A stretch of 64,000 nucleotides of DNA from an uncultured Sulfurovum sp. (GTDB lineage: Bacteria; Campylobacterota; Campylobacteria; Campylobacterales; Sulfurovaceae): assembly GCA_902727935.1 (NCBI GenBank), contig CACVAX010000041.1, forward strand, positions 1 through 64,000. The letters are read 5' to 3'. Each line of letters starts with the position of its first letter. Position 1 is the first letter of the stretch. Under the pieces are notes generated by a model that ran no database searches, was not told the DNA's origin, and saw only the letters and a list, made by a program, of their open reading frames with translations. Made by a program: the position numbers and the translations under genes. Below, piece by piece: positions 9,108-18,666 of the stretch.

Positions 9108-9854
9108 CTAAAGTGCATTATACCACTGTGCTAATACCATACGGTAGCCTGAAGTTACAGGTTTAACTTCATGACTAAAAAATGGATTACTTAAAAAGAC
9201 AAGCATGTCTCCAGCTTTTGGATAGATAACAATGGGTTGTTGATGTTCGTCATGGAGATAGTTAAAGACTAATGCTCCTCCTTCAAAAGTATACTCTTCA
9301 AGTTCATTATTATTATTATTATTATTATAAGTTGCTTGTGTTGTATGAGAAGTACCAAAGAGTAAAATGGTGATTTTCCGTTCGGGAGCCACACAGGTAA
9401 AACCAACCGTATTTCCTTCTTTATCTATAAGTTCACTAGAATCATCAGCGTGTTTAATATAAAAGTCACCCTTTTTGTAGACCAGCACTTGTAGTGGGGT
9501 TGCATGGGTTAGTCCCATGGCAAAAAAATCTTCAATTTTTTTTTGGTGCAATAAAAATCTTTCGGCATAAAGGGTTTCAAATAAATCGGGTAGAGTATGT
9601 AGGGTAGTTTTACGAATCTCTTCTACAACACTTGGCAGAACAATACTGTCTAAAACTTTTGTTTTAACTTTTGCTTTGCGTACATTGGATTGTTTTTTGA
9701 TGGTATTTGCCATGGCATGACACTCTTCAAGTGTTAAAAAATTTTCAATCATTAAAAAGGGATAGTCATTGTAGGGATTGGGAAGAATTTTATTATTGAT
9801 GACGGTGTCGTTTAAAAAGTCATCACAAAATATTTTGTTGCTAATTTGTATCAA
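9108..9854 (-). CDS. 2OG-Fe(II) oxygenase family protein
   Basis: 'YIKHADDSSE', 'KITILLFG', 'GGALVFNYLHDEHQQPIVIYPKAGDMLVF..FFSHEVKPVTSGYRMVLAQW'; poly-Asn run from an (ATT)n tract. Confidence 0.75.
   Translation of the reverse strand: MIQISNKIFCDDFLNDTVINNKILPNPYNDYPFLMIENFLTLEECHAMANTIKKQSNVRKAKVKTKVLDSIVLPSVVEEIRKTTLHTLPDLFETLYAERFLLHQKKIEDFFAMGLTHATPLQVLVYKKGDFYIKHADDSSELIDKEGNTVGFTCVAPERKITILLFGTSHTTQATYNNNNNNNELEEYTFEGGALVFNYLHDEHQQPIVIYPKAGDMLVFLSNPFFSHEVKPVTSGYRMVLAQWYNAL
9306..9328. repeat. Trinucleotide microsatellite (ATT)~7.7
   Basis: attattattattattattattat, in frame in the oxygenase gene, encodes N7. Confidence 0.95.
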
Positions 9855-9945
9855 TTAGACTCCAGTAGATAGAATCTGCTATTTTATAGTAACTATCCAA
9901 AATCTAACGCTATAAATAAATCTTATTTTTAGATAAAATAACTTC

Positions 9946-10173
9946 ATGAATAATATAAATAAAAACAAATTGGTTCTTTGGACAAAACGGTTACTTGGTT
10001 TTATGGCGATTGGGCTTTGGTTATCTGTGATTTATGAGATTTCTCAAATGTCAGCACCTTTTATGGAACAAGCTCCATATTGTATGGGAACTACCATGTT
10101 GGTTTTTGGTCTCTTAACAGCAATGTATAAGGGTTTGGATTATTGGTTGATAAAAGAAGAGTCTAAAAAATAA
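9946..10173 (+). CDS. Small membrane protein
   Basis: 75 aa with two hydrophobic segments. Confidence 0.5.
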   Translation: MNNINKNKLVLWTKRLLGFMAIGLWLSVIYEISQMSAPFMEQAPYCMGTTMLVFGLLTAMYKGLDYWLIKEESKK

Positions 10174-10177
10174 AAAG

Positions 10178-10256
10178 TGGGAACAAATTGGAAGCTACCG
10201 TAATGTTGAAACATAAATAGGGGGAAGTGACAACCAGCAACCCCAAAGTGTTCCCA
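10178..10256. ncRNA. Candidate structured RNA element
   Basis: 8-bp perfect closing stem TGGGAACA(10178-10185)/TGTTCCCA(10249-10256) around a GC-richer core with GGGG..CCCC; strand unresolved. Confidence 0.4.
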
Positions 10257-10278
10257 TGTATAAATTATAACAGTTTTA

Positions 10279-10319
10279 TGTTTTTTCTTATGTAACTTTT
10301 GTTACATAAGGAAAAAACA
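10279..10319. repeat. Long imperfect hairpin
   Basis: TGTTTTTTCTTATGTAAC-TTTT-GTTACATAAGgAAAAAACA, one bulged G. Confidence 0.8.
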
Positions 10320-10381
10320 GCTTAAGATAACTCTTAGCAAACTAGACTACAATAATAAAAACTTAAAATTTAGGATAAAAA

Positions 10382-11290
10382 ATGGTAATAAAAGAGATAC
10401 AGGAATATGCTGATATACGTACAAAGGCTCGGGCTTATTTATGTTATATTATGAGTCGACATGCTTCAAATATTGGTTTAACTGAAGAGAATAAAGAAAA
10501 ATATGTTAAGCGACAATTAGAAACTTTAAAAGAAGTGATTTCTACAGCTGAAGTATTTTATGCTGTAGATGAACGAGGTACTCAGGTTTATCATAATGTT
10601 TCTGATAATAAAAAACTTAATGGACAACGTGAAGGGTTAGACCGAAGTGAACGAGCTTACTTTTATAAAACTGTGACTGAAAAGCGTTGTGTTTTAACAG
10701 ATCCTTATCCTTCATTAGCAACTAATAATTTGGTCATTACAGCTTCTTTTCCTGTTTACGATGAGGCCGAAAATTTACTTTATATTCTCTGTGTTGATAT
10801 TGCCCTTGAAAATATTTTGAAGATGGTACACCCTTCTTCAATAGACTCTACTTTTGGTAAGTATTCTAAATTTGTTTATGCATGTTTTTCTTTAGCCTTA
10901 TTGTTGGTTTCTTTACTTCTATTTGTTAAAGGGGTGAGTAGTTTTTTACATTTGGGCTGGCATGTTGATACCATTGATATTAATGCCATGTTTGAAGCCA
11001 CCATTCTCTTGACACTGGCTTTAGCCATCTACGACTTGGTTAAAGCAATATTTGAAGAAGAGGTACTTGGAAAAGAAAAAAAAGAAGGATCAGGAGATGG
11101 ACATCAAACCATGATTCGGTTCTTGGGTTCTATTATTATTGCTCTTTCTATTGAGGCATTAATGCTGGTATTTAAATTTGCTATTACCGAACCAGAAAAG
11201 CTTATTTCAGCTGTTTATTTGATTTTAGGGGTAACGGCACTGATGGTTGGTTTATCTATTTATATTAAAGTAAATAAGGCAGATAAGTAG
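10382..11290 (+). CDS. PDC/Cache-like sensor domain membrane protein with no output domain
   Basis: 'LDRSERAYFYKTVTEKRCVLTDPYPSLATNNLVITASFPVYDEAENLLYILCVDIAL' is Cache-like, followed by TM helices. Confidence 0.6.
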   Translation: MVIKEIQEYADIRTKARAYLCYIMSRHASNIGLTEENKEKYVKRQLETLKEVISTAEVFYAVDERGTQVYHNVSDNKKLNGQREGLDRSERAYFYKTVTEKRCVLTDPYPSLATNNLVITASFPVYDEAENLLYILCVDIALENILKMVHPSSIDSTFGKYSKFVYACFSLALLLVSLLLFVKGVSSFLHLGWHVDTIDINAMFEATILLTLALAIYDLVKAIFEEEVLGKEKKEGSGDGHQTMIRFLGSIIIALSIEALMLVFKFAITEPEKLISAVYLILGVTALMVGLSIYIKVNKADK

Positions 11291-11356
11291 CCTATTAAAC
11301 GTATTTTTTAAGGCTTTTTAGATATATTTTCTCAATACTATCTAAAAGGTTTAACA

Positions 11357-12622
11357 ATGCTAGAAATCATTATGGTACTTTTTACCATCTATACTTTCCT
11401 AAAACTTTATATCTCTGTGATGCAAATTGGTTACATCTCTCAAGAAAAAAATAGAGAAGCTGTTTTGATGTCTCAAGATAAGTACTTTGTGGCCGGAACC
11501 TATGCCATCAAAAAAGAGCGTTTGGGCATGATTTCAACTTTAGTAGATTATGCCATGTTTGTTTGGTGGATAACAGTTGGATTTGCTTGGTTAGCAGGTG
11601 CTTTACAAACAGACAACTCTGTTGTTGAAGCCGTGGCTTTTCTTTTTGGATTTATTGCTGTTGGTTTTGTTGTTGGTTTACCATTTGAGTTGTATCAAAC
11701 TTTTAAACTTGATAAAGAGTATGGTTTTAGCAAAACAACGCCTAAACTTTATATGATAGACCAAGTGAAGTCAACCATTATGTTCTTAATTTTTGGTGGA
11801 GCTGTTTTTTATGCTTTATCATGGATTGTTATTAATATAAGTTCATGGTGGCTTTGGGGGTTTGCTCTTTTATTTGGAATAGCACTTTTAATTAATGTGA
11901 TTTATCCAACCATTATCGCTCCTATTTTTAATAAATTTACACCACTTGAAGAGGGTGAACTTAAAACGGATATTGAAAGCATGATGCAAGGAGTTGGTCT
12001 AAAAAGTGATGGGGTATTTGTATTGGATGCTTCTAAAAGAGATAGCCGTTTAAATGCGTATTTTGGAGGATTGGGTAAATCTAAAAGGGTGGTACTTTTT
12101 GACACACTCATGGAAAAATTAACCAATAAAGAACTTCTTGCTGTGTTGGGTCATGAACTTGGACATTTTTCACATGGTGATATTTGGAAAAACATTGGCA
12201 TGATGGGGGTTTTATTGTTCTCTTCATTTTTTATTTTGGGTAATTTATCAGACACCTTGTTTACTGAAATGCATGTCGCTAAAACAGCAGGAGTAGAGAT
12301 AGCCATGATGATGCTTCTTTTGCCTTTATTATCTTTTATATTCACGCCAATACTTTCAGCTGTAAGCCGTCACAATGAATATGCTGCTGATGAATTTGGT
12401 TCAGCCTTAGGGGGTAAAGCCAACTTAGTTTCTGCATTAATGAAACTGGTAGAAGAGAATAAAGCTTTTCCTAAGTCTCATCCTCTTTTTGCATTCTTTT
12501 ACTATACACACCCTCCTGTTTTAGAAAGACTAAAAGAGTTAGGGTATGATGCACATGCTGTAAATGAAGGTTTAAAAAAAGAGGGAATATTTACTTTTTT
12601 TGAGAATGATAAACCCAACTAA
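11357..12622 (+). CDS. M48 family (CAAX prenyl protease 1-like) metallopeptidase
   Basis: 'LLAVLGHELGHFSHGD' HExxH, multi-TM, 'NEYAADEFG', 'HPPVLERL'. Confidence 0.92.
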   Translation: MLEIIMVLFTIYTFLKLYISVMQIGYISQEKNREAVLMSQDKYFVAGTYAIKKERLGMISTLVDYAMFVWWITVGFAWLAGALQTDNSVVEAVAFLFGFIAVGFVVGLPFELYQTFKLDKEYGFSKTTPKLYMIDQVKSTIMFLIFGGAVFYALSWIVINISSWWLWGFALLFGIALLINVIYPTIIAPIFNKFTPLEEGELKTDIESMMQGVGLKSDGVFVLDASKRDSRLNAYFGGLGKSKRVVLFDTLMEKLTNKELLAVLGHELGHFSHGDIWKNIGMMGVLLFSSFFILGNLSDTLFTEMHVAKTAGVEIAMMMLLLPLLSFIFTPILSAVSRHNEYAADEFGSALGGKANLVSALMKLVEENKAFPKSHPLFAFFYYTHPPVLERLKELGYDAHAVNEGLKKEGIFTFFENDKPN

Positions 12623-12645
12623 GAGAGATTAAATTCTCTCTTTTA
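12619..12645. terminator. Bidirectional hairpin between convergent genes
   Basis: AAGAGAGA-ttaaat-TCTCTCTT followed by TTATTTT. Confidence 0.7.
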
Positions 12646-13798
12646 TTTTAGACTTTCGTAATTTAGAAATTCTTCCTAATAACATGACTGCTTCTTCATG
12701 CAACTTATATTTTCGTAAAATATTTTCTGCATTATAAAGACCAAGAGTGTGTTGATTATAATATTCAACACCGTCAATAATACAAGAAGCTAACTCAATG
12801 TTATATTTTTTTTCATTGTATTCGGTAAATTCTTTAAAAATTTCAATGGACTTAAAATGAAAAAATTCTGTTTTTTTAACATTTTTCTGATGATAATAGA
12901 TAGAAGCTAGATTTTTAAAGAGTACAGCCACATTATAACCATATTTGGCAGGGTTATTTTGAGCCAATAAACTTAATTGAGGTAAAGCTCTTTTATAAAA
13001 AATGAGCGCTTTATCATATTTTTTTTCAGTGGCATAGATGGAAGCTAAATTGTTTTGTACAATGGCAAGGCTTTCGGTATAGCTTTCTGAATCTTCCTGA
13101 ACAAAGTCAAAAAGAAGGTCTAAAGAAGCATGATAATGCTTCTTTGCTTTTCTAAAATTTGCTTGAAAAAAGTAGAGTGAAGCCAAGTCACAATGTAATT
13201 TACCTAACTCATTATTGTATTGAGTTAGTCCATGGTCAATTAAAAAATCACAAGTGGCAATGGCGAGTTTATAATATTTTTCAGCATGAGTTAAAAGGCG
13301 TTCTTCTTCATAGAGTACAATCAGTGATAAATAAATTTTAAATAGGGAAACTTGGTGATAAGTATATGCCTCTTCTTCTCCTAAAAGTGCATAACTTTCC
13401 AAGGCTTCAGCATAAAAATATTGTGCGAGTTGTCGGTTTTGATGTTTTTCATGTAATTGAGCTACCTTCACAGATGTTTGTGCTAGAATCATTACATAAC
13501 TTACCAATCTAGTTTCTCTTACAAAAATACGTGCAAAGGTAATAATTTCTCTATATTTATCTATGGCAAGAGCATACATGCCTTGTGCTTCATAAAATTC
13601 TGCTAAAGTCATATAAGATTCAACAAGCAGTGGTTTATGCTTTCTTGGATTGATATTAGCAAGTTTAACGCGAAGTGCTAAAGCTTTTTGATATGACTTT
13701 TCAGCAAAGACATATTCTTTGTTCTCATTGTATTGATGACCTATACGCATAAAAGTGTTAAGCATAATCTCATCTACGGTTGTTTCTGTTGGGTACAT
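12629..13798 (-). CDS. Tetratricopeptide repeat protein
   Basis: Repeated TPR helices, e.g. 'YVFAEKSYQKALALRVKLA', 'KYDKALIFYKRALPQLSLLA'. Confidence 0.8.
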   Translation of the reverse strand: MYPTETTVDEIMLNTFMRIGHQYNENKEYVFAEKSYQKALALRVKLANINPRKHKPLLVESYMTLAEFYEAQGMYALAIDKYREIITFARIFVRETRLVSYVMILAQTSVKVAQLHEKHQNRQLAQYFYAEALESYALLGEEEAYTYHQVSLFKIYLSLIVLYEEERLLTHAEKYYKLAIATCDFLIDHGLTQYNNELGKLHCDLASLYFFQANFRKAKKHYHASLDLLFDFVQEDSESYTESLAIVQNNLASIYATEKKYDKALIFYKRALPQLSLLAQNNPAKYGYNVAVLFKNLASIYYHQKNVKKTEFFHFKSIEIFKEFTEYNEKKYNIELASCIIDGVEYYNQHTLGLYNAENILRKYKLHEEAVMLLGRISKLRKSKIKERI

Positions 13799-14038
13799 AT
13801 CAAACTCCTTTATTATTTTTCTTATGATATTTGTGTATCTATACTACATCTATAATGTGTAGAAAATGCAATAAAATATAAATTTTTTTGATTGAATTTA
13901 ACTTTTTAGAGCTTTATTAATATTTTAAAACATTATCTATTGTAACTAAAACAATTTTAAATAATAATTATTGTAAGTAAAATAGTTAAATTTACGCTAA
14001 AATAAAAAATATAATAAATTTAAATAATAAGCCTAAAA

Positions 14039-17000
14039 ATGATTAAAAAAGAGAACTTTTCAAAACTATTAAAAGCGTTACATTTTAGACAAAATCAAAA
14101 CATCTACATTAAAAAGTTTCCCAATTTAAAGACTGAACTTAAAGTTGATATTGAAAAGCAGATATTAATTTATCCTGAAAAAGATGGACTTCGGGTTAAT
14201 GGACAGCAAACTTGTAATTTTAAACAAGCAGAAAATTTTGTGGTTTTTGAGTGTGTACATCGGCTTCTAAGTCAAGAGTATGCTCCCAAACATATTGAAC
14301 TTGAACCAACCTGGCAAGTGGGTCATGGGGCAAGTGGTGGACGAGCTGATATTTTAGTAAAAGACAATGATGACAATGCTCTTTTAATTATAGAATGTAA
14401 AACAGCAGGGTCTGAGTTTAAAAAAGCTTGGGATAGCACACAAGTGAAACCCACACAGCTTTTTTCTTATGTGCAACAGGTTCGGAGTACTCAGTTTATT
14501 GCTTTATATGCAAGTGATTTGGTAGATGAAAAAATCAATGCTGATTATTATTTAATGAGTATGGTGGATAATTCTAAATTACTTGAAAACAATAAGAAAC
14601 TAAAGGGTTATAAAGATGCCAATAGTACAGAAGAGATTTATGAAGTTTGGGTTGAGACCTATAAAAAAGACTATGCGACATTGGGACTTTTTGAAGCAAC
14701 ACAAGCGTATCATATTGGTAAAGACAAATACAGTTTAAATGATTTAAAAACCGTTACGAGTAGAGATATTCAAGGTAAGTATCATGAGTTTGCAACGATT
14801 ATGCGACAGCACAACGTGAGTGGTCGTGAAAATGCTTTTGATAAATTGGTAAATCTATTTTTATGTAAAGTAGTGGATGAAACGGATAATAGCAATGAAT
14901 TAAAATTTTACTGGAAAGGGGTCGCTTACGATGATCCTTTTTCATTACAAGACAGGTTAAATCATCTCTATAAAGTAGGTATGAAGAAGTTTTTAGGCGA
15001 AGACATTACCTATATTGAAAATCAGCAGATAGAGGATGCTTTTTCGGTTTTTAGAGACAAGCCAAACATGACCAAAGAGATTATCCAAGGGTTTTTTAAA
15101 GAGTTAAAATTTTTTACGAACAATGATTTTGCTTTTGTTGATGTGCATAATGAAGCATTGTTTTATCAAAACTTTGAAGTACTTTTAAAAATTGTTAAAA
15201 TGCTCCAAGACATTAAACTGACAGGTGGAGAAGACAATCAATTTTTAGGTGACATGTTTGAAGGTTTTTTAGACCAAGGGGTGAAACAAAGTGAGGGACA
15301 ATTTTTTACGCCTATGCCCATAGTGAAGTTCATTGTAAATGCTTTACCTCTTGATATGATACTAAAAGAAGACAATCCAAAAGCCATAGATTATGCTTGT
15401 GGAGCAGGACATTTTTTAACAGAAGTAGCAAACAACTTTCCAAAAGAGCAACATAAAAATATTGTAGGCATTGAAAAAGAGTATCGTCTTTCAAAAGTGG
15501 CTAAAGTGAGTGCTTTTATGTACGGTCAAGATGAGGTGAATGTGGTGTATCATGATGCGTTAGCTTCTTGTGAACCTATTAAAAATAATGACTATTCACT
15601 ACTAGTAGCAAATCCTCCTTATAGTGTGAAAGGTTTTTTAGAAACACTCAATGAAGAAGAGAGAGCCAAATATGTGTTAATGCAGAGTCTTGATAAAAAA
15701 AGTTTGGTTGCCAACAATGCCATTGAGTGTTTTTTTATAGAACGTGCTAAGCAGTTGCTGAAAAAAGACGCTGTAGCTGGAATTATTTTACCCAGTTCCA
15801 TTCTTTCAAAAGGTTCTCAAAACATTGCTTCTTCTAAGGGAAATGTTTATGTTCAGACACGAGAGATTTTATTAAAATACTTTGATATTGTTGCCATTGC
15901 CGAGTTTGGTGCTGGTACATTTGGTAAAACAGGTACAAACACGGTAACGCTTTTTATAAAACGTCGTGCTGACAACCCTAACATGGCACAACATTTAGCA
16001 TACATGGTAAAAGCATGGTTTGAAGGAGACTTTACAATTAATGAAGTTTTTAAACAGAAAGACTTACTTTCGGTTTATGCCACACATATAGAAGTAGATT
16101 TAGAAGTTTATAAAACACTACTTCAAACTACTTACAATGAAGAGCTTTTTAAATTTGAAATATTTGTTGAATATAAACAAGAATTTGAAAAACTAAGTGA
16201 AACAAAAAATCGTAAAAAGCAAAAATCTTATAAGGCGTTAAATACCGTAGAAAAAAAGAAACTCGAAGAGCAAAAGCTATTAGATTACATAAGGCTCATA
16301 GAAGAAGACAAGCTCTATTATTTTGCTTTGGCATGTTTAAATAAGAAAGAGGTTATTATCGTAAAAGCCCCATCTAATGGAGCAGAAAATAAAAAGTTTT
16401 TAGGGTATGAATGGAGTGGAAGAAAAGGTGATGAGGGGATTAAATATTTAACTTCGGGTTCGCTGCTGAAGTTAGAAGATGCAGAGGTATTAGAAAATAT
16501 TTTAAATCTAAATAACATCCAAACGCCTTTGTATAATCCACAAGATAAATTTGATGAGAGCAAAATAAACACGCTTATTTCTAAGAATTTTTACGATGAT
16601 GTCGTAGAGATACCTAGTAAACTAGAGGATTTTGTGAGTAAAGCTAATCTTGTGGATATGTTGGATTTTTCTGGAAAAGAGTTTTCTAAAGCCATTAGAC
16701 TTAGTCCTAAGAAAAAAGTTCAAATTGATAGTAAATGGGAATTAAAAAAATTAGCTAAAGTCGCATCATATGTTACAACTAAAGTTAATGTTTCAGATAT
16801 TAAGGTTGAAAATTATATTACTACAGATAATATTTTACAAAATAGGCAAGGTATTTCTACATATAGAGGTACATTAAATATAGAGCGAGTAACAAGCTAT
16901 GAAAAAAATGATATTTTAATATCTAATATTAGACCTTATTTGAAAAAAATATGGATAGCTACTCACAAAGGTGGTTGTTCTAATGATGTTTTAGTTGTTC

Positions 17001-17839
17001 GTAGTCTTAACCCAGCAGTAATTATTCCAAAATACTTATTTTATCTTTTAAGTTCAGATGTATTTTTTGATTATGTAATGTCTTCAAAGAAAGGTATTAA
17101 AATGCCTAGAGGAGATAAAGAACAGATTCTTAAATATTCTATACCTCTTGTTAAAATAGAAATTCAAGAAAAAATTATTCAAAAATGTGAGCTTGTGGAT
17201 AATGAGGTTAGGAAAGCTAAAGAAGAGATTCAAAGCATACAGAACGAAATAGATGTTGAGGTTAGAGCTATTAATGGAGATATGGTAAAGATTGGAGAGA
17301 TACATAAAACATCTTCAGGTGGAACACCTTTGTCCTCTAAAAATGAATTTTATGATAAAGGAAATATTCCTTGGGTAAATAGTGGTGAAGTAAAACAAGG
17401 TTTAATCTTAAATACAAAAAATAAAATTACTCAACTTGGACTAGATAACTCTTCTGCTAAGATATTTCCTAAGTATACAGTACTAATTGCAATGTATGGG
17501 GCGACAGTTGGACAGGTTGGAATTTTAGGTATTGAAGCTTCGACAAATCAAGCTGTTTGTGGATTATTTCCAAATAGAGAAAAAGTATTACCATTATATT
17601 CTTATTTTTATTTAAATAGTAAAACTGAAGAATTTATTAAATTAAGTGTTGGTGTGGCAAGAACAAATATTTCACAGGAAATCATTAAAAACTTTAAAAT
17701 TCCTCTTCCTTCATTATCTTTACAAAAAGAAATAGTCCAAAAAATTCAAAAACTAGAAACTAAAATAACGAAAGCCAAAGAAGTACTAAAGAATACGAAC
17801 TCTAGAAAAGAAAGCATTTTGAAGGAGTATCTATCATGA
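14039..17839 (+). CDS. Single-polypeptide restriction-modification enzyme (Type IIG/Type I-like fusion: nuclease, N6-adenine MTase, two TRDs)
   Basis: 'GGRADILVKDNDDNALLIIECKTAG' (D-ExK nuclease), 'FTPMPIVKFIV', 'AIDYACGAGHFLTEVA', 'NPPYSVKG', then two HsdS-like TRDs. Confidence 0.88.
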   Translation: MIKKENFSKLLKALHFRQNQNIYIKKFPNLKTELKVDIEKQILIYPEKDGLRVNGQQTCNFKQAENFVVFECVHRLLSQEYAPKHIELEPTWQVGHGASGGRADILVKDNDDNALLIIECKTAGSEFKKAWDSTQVKPTQLFSYVQQVRSTQFIALYASDLVDEKINADYYLMSMVDNSKLLENNKKLKGYKDANSTEEIYEVWVETYKKDYATLGLFEATQAYHIGKDKYSLNDLKTVTSRDIQGKYHEFATIMRQHNVSGRENAFDKLVNLFLCKVVDETDNSNELKFYWKGVAYDDPFSLQDRLNHLYKVGMKKFLGEDITYIENQQIEDAFSVFRDKPNMTKEIIQGFFKELKFFTNNDFAFVDVHNEALFYQNFEVLLKIVKMLQDIKLTGGEDNQFLGDMFEGFLDQGVKQSEGQFFTPMPIVKFIVNALPLDMILKEDNPKAIDYACGAGHFLTEVANNFPKEQHKNIVGIEKEYRLSKVAKVSAFMYGQDEVNVVYHDALASCEPIKNNDYSLLVANPPYSVKGFLETLNEEERAKYVLMQSLDKKSLVANNAIECFFIERAKQLLKKDAVAGIILPSSILSKGSQNIASSKGNVYVQTREILLKYFDIVAIAEFGAGTFGKTGTNTVTLFIKRRADNPNMAQHLAYMVKAWFEGDFTINEVFKQKDLLSVYATHIEVDLEVYKTLLQTTYNEELFKFEIFVEYKQEFEKLSETKNRKKQKSYKALNTVEKKKLEEQKLLDYIRLIEEDKLYYFALACLNKKEVIIVKAPSNGAENKKFLGYEWSGRKGDEGIKYLTSGSLLKLEDAEVLENILNLNNIQTPLYNPQDKFDESKINTLISKNFYDDVVEIPSKLEDFVSKANLVDMLDFSGKEFSKAIRLSPKKKVQIDSKWELKKLAKVASYVTTKVNVSDIKVENYITTDNILQNRQGISTYRGTLNIERVTSYEKNDILISNIRPYLKKIWIATHKGGCSNDVLVVRSLNPAVIIPKYLFYLLSSDVFFDYVMSSKKGIKMPRGDKEQILKYSIPLVKIEIQEKIIQKCELVDNEVRKAKEEIQSIQNEIDVEVRAINGDMVKIGEIHKTSSGGTPLSSKNEFYDKGNIPWVNSGEVKQGLILNTKNKITQLGLDNSSAKIFPKYTVLIAMYGATVGQVGILGIEASTNQAVCGLFPNREKVLPLYSYFYLNSKTEEFIKLSVGVARTNISQEIIKNFKIPLPSLSLQKEIVQKIQKLETKITKAKEVLKNTNSRKESILKEYLS

Positions 17840-18654
17840 CCATACAACAACTACTAAAAGAAGCAGAAGAAAAACTAAAAGAGAGTTGCGAACGTCCAAG
17901 GTTTGAAGCTGAACTCCTGTTATCTCACCATTTGGAGGAGGATAGAACCTACTTACATGCCTTTGATAATCATGAAGTAAAAGAAGCAGAAGCGTTTCGT
18001 GTTTTGGTGGAACGAAGAGCGAAGCATGAACCTTATGAGTACATCGTAGGAGAAGCCAGTTTTTATGACATTGAATTAAAGGTAGAAGCTGGTGTGCTTA
18101 TTCCTCGTCCTGAAACAGAGATATTAATTGATTTGGTAGCTGAAATTATTGACAAAAAAAATCTTAGAAACATTGCTGAAATTGGCGTGGGTTCTGGGGC
18201 GATTTCAGTAGTTTTGGCTCGAAAATTTCCAAAGCTAACCATTATAGCCACCGATATTTGTGATGCACCCATTAAAGTAGCACAGTTAAATTTAGAAAAA
18301 TATAAAGTAGATAATAGAGTGCATATTAGAAAGTCAAGTATTTTGGATGAGGTAAATGAAGCTGTTGAACTGGTGGTGAGTAACCCACCCTACATTGCAA
18401 ATGACTTTAAACTGGAAAAAAATGTGGGAGAGTATGAACCCAAAGAAGCATTGTTTGGTGGTAGAGTGGGGGATGAATTGTTGAAACAGATTGTCTTGGA
18501 TGTAAAAGCAAAAGACATCAAATATCTAGCCTGTGAAATGGGCTATGACCAAAAAGAACCCATGACCCAATTTTTTAATGATATTGGGGTAAAATATTAT
18601 AAATTTTACAAAGACTTAGCAGGATTTGACCGTGGGTTTGTTGTGGAGTTTTAG
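17836..18654 (+). CDS. prmC: Peptide chain release factor N5-glutamine methyltransferase
   Basis: 'GVLIPRPETEILI', 'EIGVGSGAISVVLA', 'VVSNPPYIA'; ATGA overlap with the RM gene. Confidence 0.92.
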   Translation: MTIQQLLKEAEEKLKESCERPRFEAELLLSHHLEEDRTYLHAFDNHEVKEAEAFRVLVERRAKHEPYEYIVGEASFYDIELKVEAGVLIPRPETEILIDLVAEIIDKKNLRNIAEIGVGSGAISVVLARKFPKLTIIATDICDAPIKVAQLNLEKYKVDNRVHIRKSSILDEVNEAVELVVSNPPYIANDFKLEKNVGEYEPKEALFGGRVGDELLKQIVLDVKAKDIKYLACEMGYDQKEPMTQFFNDIGVKYYKFYKDLAGFDRGFVVEF

Positions 18655-18666
18655 GAGAAGTACATA

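Noticed and set aside
10178-10256. Assignment as SRP RNA, SAM or cobalamin riboswitch
   Set aside because: Key consensus segments (GGAAGCAGCC, S-box core, B12 box) were not found; left as an unassigned structured element.
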